Shown piece by piece: positions 6,246 through 6,977 of a stretch of DNA of 6,977 bases. Position 1 is the stretch's first letter; each line of letters begins with the position of its first letter. The notes beneath the pieces are model-generated. The model was given only the letters and a program-made list of their open reading frames with translations, did not search any database and had not been told where the DNA came from. The position numbers and the translations under genes are program-made. This DNA is from Anaerolineales bacterium (lineage in GTDB: Bacteria > Chloroflexota > Anaerolineae > Anaerolineales > UBA4823): assembly GCA_022865865.1 (NCBI GenBank), contig JALHTN010000446.1, positions 1-6,977 of the forward strand, read 5' to 3'.

Positions 6246-6905
6246 ATGAGTGTACATTTCGGAGATTGGCTTGACGAGCGCATTGGATGGCGGAACGTCT
6301 GGGATGGTATTTTTCTGCGCAAGATCCCCAAAGTAAATTGGTTGTATACCCTGGGCAGCGCCACGCTGTTCGTGGCACTCTTGCAGGGTATTACCGGTAT
6401 CCTGCTGACAATATATTATGTCCCCACGCCAGACCATGCCTATGATAGTGTCGTCTTTATCACCACCCAGGTCCCAGGAGGCTGGTTCATCCGCGGTGTA
6501 CATCATTGGGGGGCCAGCGCCATGGTGCTCCTGACCGTGCTCCACATGGTGCGCGTCATCATCTCCGGTTCTTACAAGTACCCGCGTGAGGTGACCTGGT
6601 TCACCGGTGTCGGTTTGTTGCTCGCCGTGATGGGCTTTGGTTTTACCGGCTATCTCTTGCCCTGGGATCAAAAAGCGTATTGGGCTACCATCGTCGGCAC
6701 CCGCATCGCGGGAGTGGCACCATTCATTGGGGATCCGATCCTGCGCATCATGCGCGGCGGCGAGGACCTGTCCGCGGTCACGCTGGCACGCTTCTTCGGT
6801 GCCCATATCTGGGTGCTGCCAACGATTCTTTTGCTGTTTCTCGGATTCCATATGTATCTCGTCATCCGGCTCGGCATCAGCGCAGTTCCGAAGAGGGAGG
6901 AGTGA
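6246..6905 (+). CDS. petB: Cytochrome b6-like subunit (split cytochrome b, N-terminal four helices)
   Basis: This 219-residue integral membrane protein has the length of cytochrome b6, ending after four helices. Heme-binding histidines are H86 and H100 in helix B and H187 and H202 in helix D. The 14 residues between the second pair are the b6f/Bacillus-type spacing, against 13 in bc1-type proteins. Other conserved segments are R83-G-V-H-H-W, Y112-P-R-E-V-T-W and G135-Y-L-L-P-W-D-Q. At the position of Cys35, which holds the extra heme cn in plant b6 and in Bacillus QcrB, this protein has T35 (NWLYTLG). The ATG at 6246 is set by GGGAGG at 6235-6240 with 5-base spacing; an upstream in-frame ATG at 6186 would lie in the Rieske gene. 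Role: quinol oxidation and transmembrane electron transfer with the Rieske protein. The Qo-site PEWY-type motif would be in the next subunit. Confidence 0.95.
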   Translation: MSVHFGDWLDERIGWRNVWDGIFLRKIPKVNWLYTLGSATLFVALLQGITGILLTIYYVPTPDHAYDSVVFITTQVPGGWFIRGVHHWGASAMVLLTVLHMVRVIISGSYKYPREVTWFTGVGLLLAVMGFGFTGYLLPWDQKAYWATIVGTRIAGVAPFIGDPILRIMRGGEDLSAVTLARFFGAHIWVLPTILLLFLGFHMYLVIRLGISAVPKREE

Positions 6906-6908
6906 ACC

Positions 6909-6977
6909 ATGAATGAAAAAGAGCGCCAGGAATACCTGGAGCAGTATAAAAAAGAAAAAGAAAAGGGAGTCCCCTTC
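6909..6977 (+). CDS. 5' end of a likely subunit IV / cytochrome b C-terminal subunit (partial)
   Basis: An ATG at 6909, 3 bp after the cytochrome b6 stop and 6 bases after GGGAGGAG (6895-6902), opens 23 codons up to the window edge: a charged N terminus (M-N-E-K-E-R-Q-E-Y-L-E-Q-Y) ending K-G-V-P-F. Position directly after a split cytochrome b6 is where petD/qcrC-type C-terminal subunits lie, and a charged start leading to a G-V-P-F segment fits such proteins as I recall them. The defining PEWY motif is outside the window, so the product is inferred. Confidence 0.65.
   Translation, partial: MNEKERQEYLEQYKKEKEKGVPF

Overview
The window most likely comes from an anaerobic or facultative member of the Chloroflexota (Anaerolineae-like). 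This is inferred from the gene set and style, not from a marker gene: a multiheme cytochrome lipoprotein with a collagen-like Gly-X-Y stalk, a large NapC/NirT-type multiheme cytochrome, and a b6-type Rieske/cytochrome b pair with features expected of a low-potential (menaquinol) enzyme. No RNA gene, CRISPR array, insertion sequence or attachment site was seen.

The left arm (1-2300) lies on the minus strand. It holds a NarX-like membrane histidine kinase (789-2300) and, overlapping its last 29 bp, a NarL/FixJ-type response regulator (128-817). A further gene probably starts at 16 and runs off the left edge. A 271-bp divergent intergenic region (2301-2571) separates this regulatory arm from the electron-transfer arm. 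It contains three near-identical dyads of the form GGTAA-N2-TTACC upstream of the first cytochrome gene, and these are good candidates for operator sites.

The right arm (2572-6977) lies on the plus strand. An octaheme c-type cytochrome lipoprotein (2572-3837) is followed by a strong GC-rich hairpin. Next comes a membrane-anchored nonaheme NapC/NirT-type cytochrome (3948-5657) with unusual CX3CH and CX4CH heme sites and a C-terminal monoheme domain. A Tat-type Rieske protein (5759-6244), a cytochrome b6-like subunit (6246-6905) and the first 23 codons of a likely subunit IV / cytochrome b C-terminal subunit (6909-6977) complete the arm. The last three genes are tightly packed, 1 and 3 bp apart.

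The simplest model is one electron-transfer module. A Rieske/cytochrome b complex oxidises quinol at the membrane, and electrons pass to a NapC-like nonaheme cytochrome and then to an outward-facing octaheme lipoprotein, instead of to the usual cytochrome c1 or f. The two-component system is the natural candidate regulator. The seventeen c-type heme motifs in two adjacent proteins and the lack of a cytochrome f/c1 gene within the window are the notable points. The terminal acceptor cannot be told from the sequence.
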